Origin: a virus
Reading direction: 5' to 3' (one strand)
DNA length: 64,000 nucleotides
Virus record (IMG/VR): IMGVR_UViG_3300042879_003514
Coordinates: 1-64,000 of that record
Position 1 is the stretch's first letter, and each line of letters opens with the position of its first letter. A program made the translations under genes and the position numbers. This document shows, piece after piece, positions 25,072-33,114 of the stretch. The notes beneath the pieces are model-generated. The model searched no databases and was not told the origin of the DNA. It worked only from the letters and a program-made list of their open reading frames with translations.

Positions 25072-25747
25072 TTCCACTAAAGAACACGAGCTAGACTTAA
25101 ATAATATTCATGTAAATAATATAGATACTAAAAATAGAGAAATTTTTTTACATTCCTATATTTCAGACCTTGAAGACGAACCAGGAATCGACTATAGAGT
25201 TGCAACAGTTTTTCAAAAAAATATAAGATATTTGAATAGCATATCTATAGAACCAATATTAATTCATATGCACCTTCCTGGCGGTTCATGGACTGATTGT
25301 TTAGGAATTTATGACGCTATTAAATTCAGTAAATCTAAAGTTATAATATTGGCCTATGGCAGCGTAGAATCTGCTAGTAGTGTTATCTTACAATCTGCTG
25401 ATTGTAGAATATTAATGCCAAATACAAATGTAATGTTACATTATGGTTCATTTACCATAAATGAAGAGCACAGTAAAGCAGCGGCAAGTAGTATTCAGTG
25501 GAATGAAAAAGAATGTGATAAAATGGTTGATATCTTTACTGATAAATGCTTACAAAGCTCTATAGCTAAAAATAAAAATTGGAAACGACCAATGGCAAAA
25601 AAACACATCATCGCACAACTCGCTAATAAATGTGATTGGATATTAACGGCTAATGAAGCTGTTGAATATAATTTTGCCGACGGTGTATTAGGTTCTAAGA
25701 GATACCCAAACATTGATGAACTAAAAAATACAATAAAAAGAAAATGA
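25058..25747 (+). CDS. clpP: ClpP-like serine protease
   Basis: ClpP/crotonase fold with the substrate-channel motif HMHLPGGSWTDCLGIYDAIK, the nucleophile region AYGSVESASSVILQSADCR and the His in NVMLHYGSF, in the order and spacing of ClpP. The nucleophile neighbourhood (ESASS rather than AASMG) is divergent, so the catalytic Ser is inferred. 229 residues with N- and C-terminal extensions. Phage ClpP-like enzymes can be prohead proteases or partners of host Clp ATPases. No ATPase partner is seen here. Confidence 0.75.
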   Translation: MSVNNSTKEHELDLNNIHVNNIDTKNREIFLHSYISDLEDEPGIDYRVATVFQKNIRYLNSISIEPILIHMHLPGGSWTDCLGIYDAIKFSKSKVIILAYGSVESASSVILQSADCRILMPNTNVMLHYGSFTINEEHSKAAASSIQWNEKECDKMVDIFTDKCLQSSIAKNKNWKRPMAKKHIIAQLANKCDWILTANEAVEYNFADGVLGSKRYPNIDELKNTIKRK

Positions 25748-26406
25748 CATATTTAGAATATGCAATATATGATCTTGATAATACAGAAGCCGAGATCAAA
25801 TCTAACGTAGAACTAGCAATACAACAACAAGTCAATAGTATATCGGTACCATTTGCCTTAACTAAATTTTGTAAATTACTAGTTAAGGGAACAAATATAC
25901 TAGTGTCTAATGCCATAGATTATCCTCTAGGAATTTCAGACACAAAAACTAGAAATAATGCAATATTAAATGCTATAGATAATGGTGCTCAAAAAATTGA
26001 TCTTGTATTACAAAATAGTTATCTAAACTTAAAAAAATACGATAAATTAAAACAAGACATATCTTCAAATTTAGAAATTTGTAAAAAACATAATATAGAA
26101 CTTTGCTTCTATTTAGAGTATAGGATATTTACTCATCAGTCTTTGATAAAAGCATGTAATATGTTATATGAAACAGGCTCTATCAATAATGTTTACGTTT
26201 CCACTGGTCACATGTTAGATAATATTGATGATAATATCATAGCTGTTATTCTATTAAAACAAAAAACAAATATAAATACTATATTTAGCGGAAATATTTG
26301 GACAGAACAGCATGTCAAAACTCTTATAAAAAATAATATTAATCATATTAGATTCAATAATATCTATAGCGCAATTTTATACAATAAGTATTTACTAAGC
26401 AAATAG
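25744..26406 (+). CDS. DeoC-like deoxyribose-phosphate aldolase, active-site Lys not conserved
   Basis: TIM-barrel similar to DeoC: VSNAIDYPLGISDTKTRNN, GAQKIDLVLQNSYL, and VYVSTGHMLDN corresponding to the DeoC KTSTGF strand. In DeoC that strand carries the Schiff-base Lys. Here the aligned position is Tyr, so normal aldolase chemistry is doubtful. Other Lys residues could have taken over, or the protein may bind a sugar phosphate without turnover. Overlaps clpP by 4 bases. Confidence 0.65.
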   Translation: MTYLEYAIYDLDNTEAEIKSNVELAIQQQVNSISVPFALTKFCKLLVKGTNILVSNAIDYPLGISDTKTRNNAILNAIDNGAQKIDLVLQNSYLNLKKYDKLKQDISSNLEICKKHNIELCFYLEYRIFTHQSLIKACNMLYETGSINNVYVSTGHMLDNIDDNIIAVILLKQKTNINTIFSGNIWTEQHVKTLIKNNINHIRFNNIYSAILYNKYLLSK

Positions 26407-26408
26407 AA

Positions 26409-27698
26409 ATGTCTATAGATAAAATTTTTATTAGTATAGCATCTTATAGAGACGATCAAACAGTTCCTACTGTGATTGATTGTCTTAAAAAAGCTAAATT
26501 TCCAAGCAGATTAGTTTTTGGTATTTGTCTTCAACAAGACAAAAATGAGATAGATACTAGTTACTTAGATAATCATTCACAAATTAAAATAATAAATTAT
26601 CATTGGAAAAATAGTTTGGGAACATGTTGGGCAAGACATCAGATACAGAAACAATTAATCTCTGACGAGACTTATTATTTTCAATTAGATTCACATCATA
26701 GATTTGCTGAAAATTGGGATGAATGGCTAATAGATACTTATGAAGAACTAAAAGAAAAATATAATAAACCAATTATTGGCGGATATTGCCCATCTTATTT
26801 TGCATCAGATGATACTGTACTAGCAGATACTCCGCTGCAAACAAATTGTCATTCTGACTTTACGAATGAAACTGGAGATTTGTTTTTTAGTTCTAGAGAA
26901 ATAAATAATTTTCCTGAATTGAGAGAACAAAAAGTTAAAACTGTCACTGCAAAATTTTTATCTGGTCATTTTATATTTACCGGAATAAATTTTTGTAAAG
27001 AATGTCCATATGATCCTAATTTATACTTTAGGGGCGAAGAATTATCTTTAAGCGTAAGAGCTTATACTCATGGTTATGATTTTTTTCATCCAACATATCC
27101 AATTGTTTGGCATGAGTATATTAGAAAAAACAAACCAAAACACTGGAATGATCATATTCCAAAAAATGGTTTTGTTATTACCGCTGAACAAAGATCAGAT
27201 AAGGCCAAAGAAAAAATTAGATATTTATTAGGTATGGAAAAATCTAACATTAATTTTCAGAAATATGGATTGGGTAATATTAGGAGCATACATGATTATG
27301 AATTATACGCAGGACTAAATTTTAAAACACAACAAGTGCATAAATACGCCTATAATATATTAGGTAGATATCCGCATCCATTTACTATGACAGAAGAAGA
27401 ATGGTTGTCTGGATTAATGAATAAATTTAATATAGCGATGCAATTGCCCGATGTAAAATTAACTGCGTTGCTAAATAGTAAACCTGATAATTTTTATATT
27501 TTATGTTATGATATAGAAAACGATCTAATTTATAGAAAAAAAATTAATAATCTAGATATGTTCAATAATAAAGAAAAAATTTACGCAATGAGTGTATCGA
27601 TGGAAAAAAAACCATCAAAAATTTATATCAAATCTCATCACGAAAATAGTCAAAAATTAGGAGAAAAATTACTAATTAATAATTTTGTCATAAAATGA
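26409..27698 (+). CDS. GT60-like GlcNAc transferase (PF11397 type)
   Basis: N-terminal IFISIASYRDDQTVPTVIDC and VFGICLQQ match the GlcNAc-transferase family that includes the Skp1 hydroxyproline GlcNAc transferase. The metal motif is YFQLDSHHRFAENWD, and FRGEELSLSVRAYTHGYDFF holds the conserved acceptor-side acids. Residues 1-280 form this domain. The remaining 150 residues are an extra, unrecognised C-terminal region. In phages and bacteria the acceptor is unknown, but the family acts on proteins in eukaryotes, which supports a virion-glycosylation idea. Confidence 0.8.
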   Translation: MSIDKIFISIASYRDDQTVPTVIDCLKKAKFPSRLVFGICLQQDKNEIDTSYLDNHSQIKIINYHWKNSLGTCWARHQIQKQLISDETYYFQLDSHHRFAENWDEWLIDTYEELKEKYNKPIIGGYCPSYFASDDTVLADTPLQTNCHSDFTNETGDLFFSSREINNFPELREQKVKTVTAKFLSGHFIFTGINFCKECPYDPNLYFRGEELSLSVRAYTHGYDFFHPTYPIVWHEYIRKNKPKHWNDHIPKNGFVITAEQRSDKAKEKIRYLLGMEKSNINFQKYGLGNIRSIHDYELYAGLNFKTQQVHKYAYNILGRYPHPFTMTEEEWLSGLMNKFNIAMQLPDVKLTALLNSKPDNFYILCYDIENDLIYRKKINNLDMFNNKEKIYAMSVSMEKKPSKIYIKSHHENSQKLGEKLLINNFVIK

Positions 27699-28453
27699 AA
27701 AATCAAATTCTATATATAGCATTGTATGAAAATGATACAAGCCCAACTGTTGGCTTGTCATATCAGCTTATTAATCAAAATACTAGTATAGATAAAATAA
27801 TAAATATCTTTATAAATACTCATGATCTAGAATTAACTCATATATATAAATATTATTTTAATAATGACAAAATAGAATTTATAATAGAAAACAATGACAC
27901 TAAAAAACTGAAAGATGTATTAAATAATAATATCAAAAATTTCTCACACGTTGTCCTAATAAATAATAAATTTCTATATAATAAAAATTTTAATAACGAT
28001 ATTCTTGTAGCGGTTAATTCTGATATTAATACAGTCATTGATATAAACAATAAAGATAAAGGATTATCTATCTTCAGAATATCAGATATTTGTGATATAT
28101 CTTTGAAGGATTTACTATCAAAACAACCAAGGATAGACTCAAATAGTATGATTTCTTCTAATATTAGTTTTATCAAGTATATTCCGGAAAGTATACAATA
28201 TTCAGATAGTTTTTGTTTATTCTGTGAATTATCTCATAGAACACATTCCTTAGCTTATTTAAATTCGTATGTCTATATTAATAAAAAAAATAATAAAGTT
28301 TACAATATTTCTAATGATCTTTTGGGTTATTGCACATATATCGTAGATGATACCTCTTTTTATATAAACTGGCTAATCGACAATACTCAAATCCCAGTCT
28401 TCTATACTAAAGAATATGGATCGCAGAGATTTATTGATAGTATTCCTATGTAA
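27695..28453 (+). CDS. Hypothetical protein, possibly sugar-related
   Basis: 252 residues with alternating strands and helices (QILYIALYENDTSP, FSHVVLINNKFLY) reminiscent of a GT-A Rossmann start, but no DXD or other catalytic motif is evident. Extremely rich in Asn, Ile and Asp. ATGA-coupled to the GT60 gene, so it may serve the same pathway. Not recognised. Confidence 0.5.
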   Translation: MKNQILYIALYENDTSPTVGLSYQLINQNTSIDKIINIFINTHDLELTHIYKYYFNNDKIEFIIENNDTKKLKDVLNNNIKNFSHVVLINNKFLYNKNFNNDILVAVNSDINTVIDINNKDKGLSIFRISDICDISLKDLLSKQPRIDSNSMISSNISFIKYIPESIQYSDSFCLFCELSHRTHSLAYLNSYVYINKKNNKVYNISNDLLGYCTYIVDDTSFYINWLIDNTQIPVFYTKEYGSQRFIDSIPM

Positions 28454-28511
28454 AATATTATTTTTAACTTTATTTGTGTATTACTATTTAGCCCAAAGGA
28501 GAAAAAAATAT

Positions 28512-29039
28512 ATGGCAACTCAACAAGTTAATGGTAGTGCTGTTACATCAACATCCACAAGAAATAATGGCGGTGCGGTTATCAAGGCTGGCACATCAGC
28601 AACATTAGTTGATAATGTGAATCTAGGCTATAGTAATGTTGGTGTTTTTGGATCATCAGTAGCGGATGGTACAAATACAGATAAAGCTTTATCAGCCGGT
28701 ACTTTTTCATTTAATAATCAGAGCCCAATAGCCAAAAGAGTAACAACAACTCTATCTGGCGTATCAAACACTTATTTACAAAGTGGTGCTGCTAAACCAG
28801 GTATTATTCGTAGTATTCATAAGTTAGAAGTTGTTAGAACACGCAGACTAACAACCGCTATTCGTGCTGGATACTGGAACATTTACAGTGGTTCTTTCAC
28901 AACAACACCAACTGTTGCTATAGATTCTTTTGCTTCAGACGATGCTGCAAGTCCATCAAGAAGTGCTCCTGGCGAGCTTACATACATGACTGGCTCTGTC
29001 GTACCAGTTCAAGATGACTATGCAGAGAAAACCGGCTGA
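28512..29039 (+). CDS. Probable virion structural protein with own terminator
   Basis: ATG 28512 follows an AAAGGAG site by 9 bases, starting a 175-residue protein rich in Ser, Thr, Ala and Gly with little Lys and no signal peptide. The frame is open back to 28416, but that extension is hydrophobic, overlaps the previous gene and has no site. The composition and beta-like repeats (SATLVDNVNLGYSNVGVFGS) suit a head-decoration or tail protein. A strong hairpin terminator follows directly, suggesting high expression. The exact role is not identifiable. Confidence 0.65.
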   Translation: MATQQVNGSAVTSTSTRNNGGAVIKAGTSATLVDNVNLGYSNVGVFGSSVADGTNTDKALSAGTFSFNNQSPIAKRVTTTLSGVSNTYLQSGAAKPGIIRSIHKLEVVRTRRLTTAIRAGYWNIYSGSFTTTPTVAIDSFASDDAASPSRSAPGELTYMTGSVVPVQDDYAEKTG

Positions 29040-29064
29040 TTAATGGGTTAATAATTAGACACAT

Positions 29065-29100
29065 AATAAGCCAATGATACTTAGGTGTCGTTGGCTTATT
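29065..29100 (+). terminator. Strong hairpin terminator after the 28512 gene
   Basis: A 16-base stem (29065-29080 with 29085-29100, starting AATAAGCC and ending GGCTTATT) with two G-T wobbles and a 4-base TTAG loop. T-rich bases follow and A-rich bases precede it, so it could work in both directions. The next gene starts 17 bases later without an obvious promoter, so read-through is expected. Confidence 0.75.
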
Positions 29101-29117
29101 TACTTTAGGAGCATAAT

Positions 29118-29435
29118 ATGAGCGAAACTATAATTCATTTTTGGGAAAATATAGCCACAACAAGTATTGGTATAATAGTAACTATGGTTGGTTTTTGGGT
29201 TGCTATTGGACGAAATATGGCTACTAAAAGTGAGGTTTCTCACATGATAGAAACTCAAAGTCCGTATAATCAAGATCGTCAATTTATTATGGAAAGATTA
29301 GCTAGTAATAAAGAAACCCAAGCAGCCTTTGCAAATGCTCTACAACGTAATACTGAGGTAATGACAGAACTAAAGATACAGATAGCCACTTTGGGCAAAA
29401 CTTTGGAGGCTCTTGAAGAGCGTATTGAAAGATAA
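29118..29435 (+). CDS. Small membrane protein with coiled-coil tail
   Basis: One transmembrane helix at residues 13-30 (TTSIGIIVTMVGFWVAIG), then a soluble helical tail ending in a probable coiled coil (TELKIQIATLGKTLEALEER). TAGGAG precedes ATG 29118. The layout resembles phage holin-accessory or spanin-like small proteins as well as tail-associated membrane proteins. No decisive motif. Confidence 0.6.
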   Translation: MSETIIHFWENIATTSIGIIVTMVGFWVAIGRNMATKSEVSHMIETQSPYNQDRQFIMERLASNKETQAAFANALQRNTEVMTELKIQIATLGKTLEALEERIER

Positions 29436-29479
29436 GCTTATATTAAATAACACACCACAAAAGTATAAAGGGCTAAGAT

Positions 29480-30058
29480 ATGGGCGTTAAAATTCAACTA
29501 TTACGAGGATCAGCAGTATCATGGAGCGGATCAAATCCGGTACTAGGCGCTGGTCAACCAGGATTTGAAAGTGATACTAATAAACTTAAAATTGGAGATG
29601 GATCTACAGCATGGAATAGTTTAAGTTATTTTGGGGGTGGATCTTCTTATAGCGATGAAACTGTTCAGGATCTTTTAGGTAATAGCTTTTTAATTGCTGG
29701 CACAGGTATTGCTTTATCATATAATGATGCTGGTAATACATTAACTATTAGTACAACAGGGCTACAACCAAGCGGTAGCTATGCTTCTTCCTCGCACACA
29801 CATACTGCTAGTAATATTACAGATTTTAATAGTAGCGTCAGCGGATTATTACCTGTTAAAAATATAATCGGCAGTGGTAATATAATAGTTTCTGGAGTGA
29901 GTGGTACATTCACGATCAGTTCATCAGGATTGGTTAAAAGTGATGTTTCTGGTATCACTGGTGCCACAACTATCACAAACATTGTACAAATTAGTCAAAC
30001 TGGTTATGATAATATCTCAGTACCAAACTCTAATACATTATATATCATTAATGGTTAA
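29480..30058 (+). CDS. Tail-fibre-like protein with Mtd-type N-terminal domain
   Basis: Residues 1-50 match the N-terminal trimerisation motif of many tail fibres: KIQLLRGSAVSWSGSNPVLG then GQPGFESDTNKLKIGDGSTA and WNSLSYFGGG. The rest is Ser/Thr/Gly-rich beta structure with a SSSHTHTASNITDFNSSVSG segment typical of fibre shafts. 192 residues is short for a whole fibre. The next gene may encode the tip. An AAAGGG site precedes the ATG. Confidence 0.8.
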   Translation: MGVKIQLLRGSAVSWSGSNPVLGAGQPGFESDTNKLKIGDGSTAWNSLSYFGGGSSYSDETVQDLLGNSFLIAGTGIALSYNDAGNTLTISTTGLQPSGSYASSSHTHTASNITDFNSSVSGLLPVKNIIGSGNIIVSGVSGTFTISSSGLVKSDVSGITGATTITNIVQISQTGYDNISVPNSNTLYIING

Positions 30059-30067
30059 GGATATTCT

Positions 30068-31060
30068 ATGCCCACTATACCCAATGGATATTTTACTGAT
30101 ATTTATAAATTACGTTTAGGTAATAATAATTTATGGCCACCATATACAAATATAGGATCATCAAAGATTAAAAATTTATATGTTGGTGGAACAAGAATAT
30201 ATCATCCAGAAGCATTAGATTGGGTAAACAGAGCACAAAATAATGGTGGGGATATAATATCATTTGCTACACTAGATGCTGTTAGCGATTTTTGTTATGC
30301 TATAGATGCTGCTGGATTACGAGATAGATTTAGTCGATTAAATCTTTTTGCTGGAGAAAATTGGGCCGGAGGGCCTATCAGTTATTTAATTCCAGTTTTA
30401 ACTCCTTTATATAGAGGATTTTCTTTTAGTGGTACGCAATTAGGAAATACGACGGATACTAATTTTAATTTTGTGGATGATGGCACCGATTATGTGCGTA
30501 ATGTTGGTTTAATTGGAGACGGCAGCACTAAAGCATTATTAACTGGCTTGAGTTCAGAAGCATCCGCAGGCGGAGTTAGTACATTTTATGATAGTCATTT
30601 ATCCACCTATGCTGTAACAGACAATTCAGGTGGTGGTTCACAATATGCTTTAGGCTGTACTGATCAGAATAATTCTATTGGTACATATCTTAATTTTAAT
30701 GATTATGCAGCAAATACACCATTTGGAACATTTAGTGATTGGGGTACATATGCTGGCGGAACTAATCAAACTAATAATCTTGGATTTACACTGTCTACCA
30801 CAAATGGGACCAATAGAAAAATTTATCGTAATAATACTGATATAACAGCAACCTCAGACAATAATGGTAGTGGTGGAGATATAGCAGATATCGGTATTTT
30901 TGGCTTTTATGATGCATCTTATCTGGTACTTGAGCCAGTAGCGTATTACGCTGGATCACTGGGAGCATATTCAATTGGTAAATACTTAACATCTTCTCAG
31001 GTATCGACTTTCTATTCAATTATGCAAAAATTTCAAACCGCTATGGGAAGGAACGTATAA
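30068..31060 (+). CDS. Putative virion adhesin / receptor-binding protein
   Basis: 330 residues. A short head (FTDIYKLRLGNNNLWPPYTN) is followed by a domain with WVNRAQNNGGDIISFATLDA, FCYAIDAAGLRDRFSRLNLF and repeated GGxx(T/S)Nx patterns suggestive of a beta-sandwich lectin-like fold. I recall this pattern in uncharacterised phage tail-region proteins. It follows the Mtd-type fibre gene by 9 bases and overlaps the next start by one base. Receptor binding is inferred from place and composition. Confidence 0.6.
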   Translation: MPTIPNGYFTDIYKLRLGNNNLWPPYTNIGSSKIKNLYVGGTRIYHPEALDWVNRAQNNGGDIISFATLDAVSDFCYAIDAAGLRDRFSRLNLFAGENWAGGPISYLIPVLTPLYRGFSFSGTQLGNTTDTNFNFVDDGTDYVRNVGLIGDGSTKALLTGLSSEASAGGVSTFYDSHLSTYAVTDNSGGGSQYALGCTDQNNSIGTYLNFNDYAANTPFGTFSDWGTYAGGTNQTNNLGFTLSTTNGTNRKIYRNNTDITATSDNNGSGGDIADIGIFGFYDASYLVLEPVAYYAGSLGAYSIGKYLTSSQVSTFYSIMQKFQTAMGRNV

Positions 31061-31311
31061 TGTATCTGTTAATAAATGATGAACAAAAAACAGTTCTTGA
31101 TAATATTAATAATCTTCATTCTGATCGTAAGATTATGGCCATCAAATCAAATAATAATAATTGGATAGTAAAGGATGATCTTCTAGTGGATTGCGACTAT
31201 ACACATTCCACATGGTACGACTGGAAAGATTGGTTACACTCTTTAGCAAGCACTGATGATACGCCAGCACCAAAACCGCAACGTCCAGCACCAAAACCTA
31301 AAAATCCCTAA
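31060..31311 (+). CDS. Small protein with proline-rich tail
   Basis: 83 residues. A compact N-terminal part contains STWYDWKDWLHSL, and the last 20 residues are a Pro/Lys/Ala repeat (TPAPKPQRPAPKPKNP), a likely flexible linker or binding tail. One-base overlap (TAATG) with the adhesin gene suggests a tail-fibre chaperone or partner, unproven. Confidence 0.55.
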   Translation: MYLLINDEQKTVLDNINNLHSDRKIMAIKSNNNNWIVKDDLLVDCDYTHSTWYDWKDWLHSLASTDDTPAPKPQRPAPKPKNP

Positions 31312-31353
31312 TTGGTGTAATATAAAATATAACCCTTATTAATGGAGCTAATT

Positions 31354-31587
31354 ATGGCCAGACCATTCACAGACATAACCAAATCAATAAGCGCTAATAA
31401 TATTAAAAATGGCACCCTATTAGTAGCTACTGGTGGATTGCGTACTGGATCTTCCAGTAGTTATTTTAATAAGGTTTACGATCAATACGTTCAAACATAT
31501 CCAGTCATTACAGATATTCAAAGTAAATATGGTTATAGATTTTATAATGGTCTATTTATTGATAGTGTTGATAACGGCACCGTTTGA
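31354..31587 (+). CDS. Small hypothetical virion-region protein
   Basis: ATG 31354 has a GGAG site 8 bases upstream and gives 77 residues starting ARPFTDITKSISANNI. The upstream ATG at 31342 overlaps that site and is less likely. Ser/Gly/Tyr-rich, no membrane helix. Function unknown. Confidence 0.6.
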   Translation: MARPFTDITKSISANNIKNGTLLVATGGLRTGSSSSYFNKVYDQYVQTYPVITDIQSKYGYRFYNGLFIDSVDNGTV

Positions 31588-31595
31588 GGTGATTC

Positions 31596-31958
31596 ATGAT
31601 AAAACCCGGATATAGAACTAGTGAATTTTGGTTCACGATGGTTAGTTTTATTTTTAGTGGATTATTTTTAGCTGGTATTATAACAGATAACGCAGATAAG
31701 GAAGATCTAATTAGAGATGTAAGTCATGGTGTTGAATCGTGCATCCTAATAGGAGGTCAATTGTTTATACTGTACAAATATATAAAGGGTAGATCAAATA
31801 TTAAACAATCTTGGTGGAACAGTCAATCAGTACCAATTTCTAAAGAGGTAGACACAAATGAATCTAACAAGCAAAGAACTAATAAAAACAGAAGTAGAAA
31901 AACTAATAGCAACAACAAAAGTAAAAGTACAAGAAGTAAAAAGAATAGCAGTAGATGA
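31596..31958 (+). CDS. Holin-like membrane protein with basic tail
   Basis: Two hydrophobic helices (FWFTMVSFIFSGLFLAGII about 11-30; SCILIGGQLFILYKYI about 48-63) separated by an acidic loop, then 55 residues of Lys/Arg/Ser/Asn-rich sequence. The two-helix plus basic-tail layout is holin-like. The last 101 bases overlap the next gene in another frame, and the tail's low complexity probably reflects that second reading frame. Confidence 0.6.
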   Translation: MIKPGYRTSEFWFTMVSFIFSGLFLAGIITDNADKEDLIRDVSHGVESCILIGGQLFILYKYIKGRSNIKQSWWNSQSVPISKEVDTNESNKQRTNKNRSRKTNSNNKSKSTRSKKNSSR

Positions 31959-32244
31959 AGCATGGAAAATTTTACAGTTAGCAACAGCAACAATTATTCA
32001 AATTATTGAATCTATTGGTAATGATTTGGCTGGTCCAGATAAAAAAGCATTAGCAATGGAACTTCTTAATAAATTCTATGATAGTGTGTTTACCGTTGTT
32101 GATATTCCAGTTGTGCCAAACTTTTTGGAGCCTATGATACATAAGTATGTGAAAGCTTTTCTCATGGTATTACTAAGTGCCACAATTGATGCTCTTGTCA
32201 CAACTTTTAGAAATGCTGGAGTTTTTATTAAGAAAGTAGGTTAA
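31858..32244 (+). CDS. Conserved phage protein with amphipathic helices
   Basis: 128 residues, nearly all helical: a charged N-terminus (KTEVEKLIATTKVKVQEVKR), then AWKILQLATATIIQIIESIG and VKAFLMVLLSATIDALVTTF, which are hydrophobic enough to associate with membranes. GAGGTAG precedes the ATG. It overlaps the holin-like gene by 101 bases in a different frame. Could be a holin partner or phage tail-membrane protein. Confidence 0.6.
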   Translation: MNLTSKELIKTEVEKLIATTKVKVQEVKRIAVDEAWKILQLATATIIQIIESIGNDLAGPDKKALAMELLNKFYDSVFTVVDIPVVPNFLEPMIHKYVKAFLMVLLSATIDALVTTFRNAGVFIKKVG

Positions 32245-32245
32245 T

Positions 32246-32629
32246 ATGAATTTTACTCAAAGTTTTGAAGAATTTAGTAGAAACGTGAGCACAATGGATT
32301 TGGCTCTGTATGCTGGTGTTGGAATTATTGTCTGGGTTTTATTTAAGGAAAGACTAAGCCCTATACAAAAACTTATACTATCTCTAGTAGACCAAGGCAA
32401 AAATTTATTATCAACAAATAAATCTAAATCTTCTACTACTACTGATGTTGTTATGAATAAAACATCCGTTACTACACATGGTGAGGATGTCTTTTATCAA
32501 TTAATTACATCCTGGAAACAAACTAGAGATCTTGCTGTGAAAAGCAATTGTGAGGAAGCCGTAAGGGTTGCAGATGAAATGTTTCCATTTCTAAGTCCAA
32601 GCGTTTGTAATAAGGATGAAAATCTATGA
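32246..32629 (+). CDS. Small membrane-anchored protein
   Basis: One N-terminal helix (LALYAGVGIIVWVLF, about 19-33), then a Ser/Thr/Lys linker and a soluble C-terminal helix domain with two Cys (SNCEEAVRVADEMFPF). Starts 1 base after the previous stop and overlaps the next by 4 bases. Function unknown, part of the membrane/peptidase cassette. Confidence 0.6.
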   Translation: MNFTQSFEEFSRNVSTMDLALYAGVGIIVWVLFKERLSPIQKLILSLVDQGKNLLSTNKSKSSTTTDVVMNKTSVTTHGEDVFYQLITSWKQTRDLAVKSNCEEAVRVADEMFPFLSPSVCNKDENL

Positions 32630-33114
32630 ATCAAAAAATTGTGCTTGTTATTGCTGGTCTTTTGGTGTTTATTGGTTTAACTAAACCAGATTTATCAAAA
32701 TTTATCAATCGTAATAACAATCCTGTTGTTGTAGACGAAATAATAGTCGTAACACCACCAGCAGATATAAAACTTAGAGAAGTTTGTCAACCAGTTATTG
32801 AAACTCTAAAGGGTAATCCAAGAGATGCTCGTAGACTTTCAAATACGTTTTTGGATATTGCCAGACTAATCGAATTAGACGGAGAAGAAATGGTCATTAA
32901 AAATACAGAAGAAATTAAACAAGCAAATAGTTTGGTTGGCGCAATGTTGCGTCTTGATATAAAAGGTAAGTATCCTTCATTATCTAAGGATTGTCAAGCA
33001 GTAGTTGTTAGTCAAATAGGAGATGATAACGTAACTCTAACAAAAGAATTACGAAGTTCTGCTGTTGAAGCGTTTAGGGGTCTTGGGTGGGCTTGTTATG
33101 AGGGGAGCAAATAA
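32626..33114 (+). CDS. Membrane-anchored protein next to the papain-like peptidase
   Basis: N-terminal signal anchor (KIVLVIAGLLVFIGLT), then an all-helical soluble domain: REVCQPVIETLKGNPRDARR, TFLDIARLIELDGEEMVIKN and AVEAFRGLGWACYEGSK. I associate this domain with small proteins encoded beside phage or plasmid C1 peptidases, but have no function for it. One-base overlap (TAATG) with the peptidase gene implies coupled translation. Confidence 0.6.
   Translation: MNQKIVLVIAGLLVFIGLTKPDLSKFINRNNNPVVVDEIIVVTPPADIKLREVCQPVIETLKGNPRDARRLSNTFLDIARLIELDGEEMVIKNTEEIKQANSLVGAMLRLDIKGKYPSLSKDCQAVVVSQIGDDNVTLTKELRSSAVEAFRGLGWACYEGSK

Noticed and set aside
28416-28511. Longer start for the 28512 protein
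   Set aside because: The extension is a hydrophobic stretch overlapping the previous gene, whereas ATG 28512 has a perfect ribosome site.
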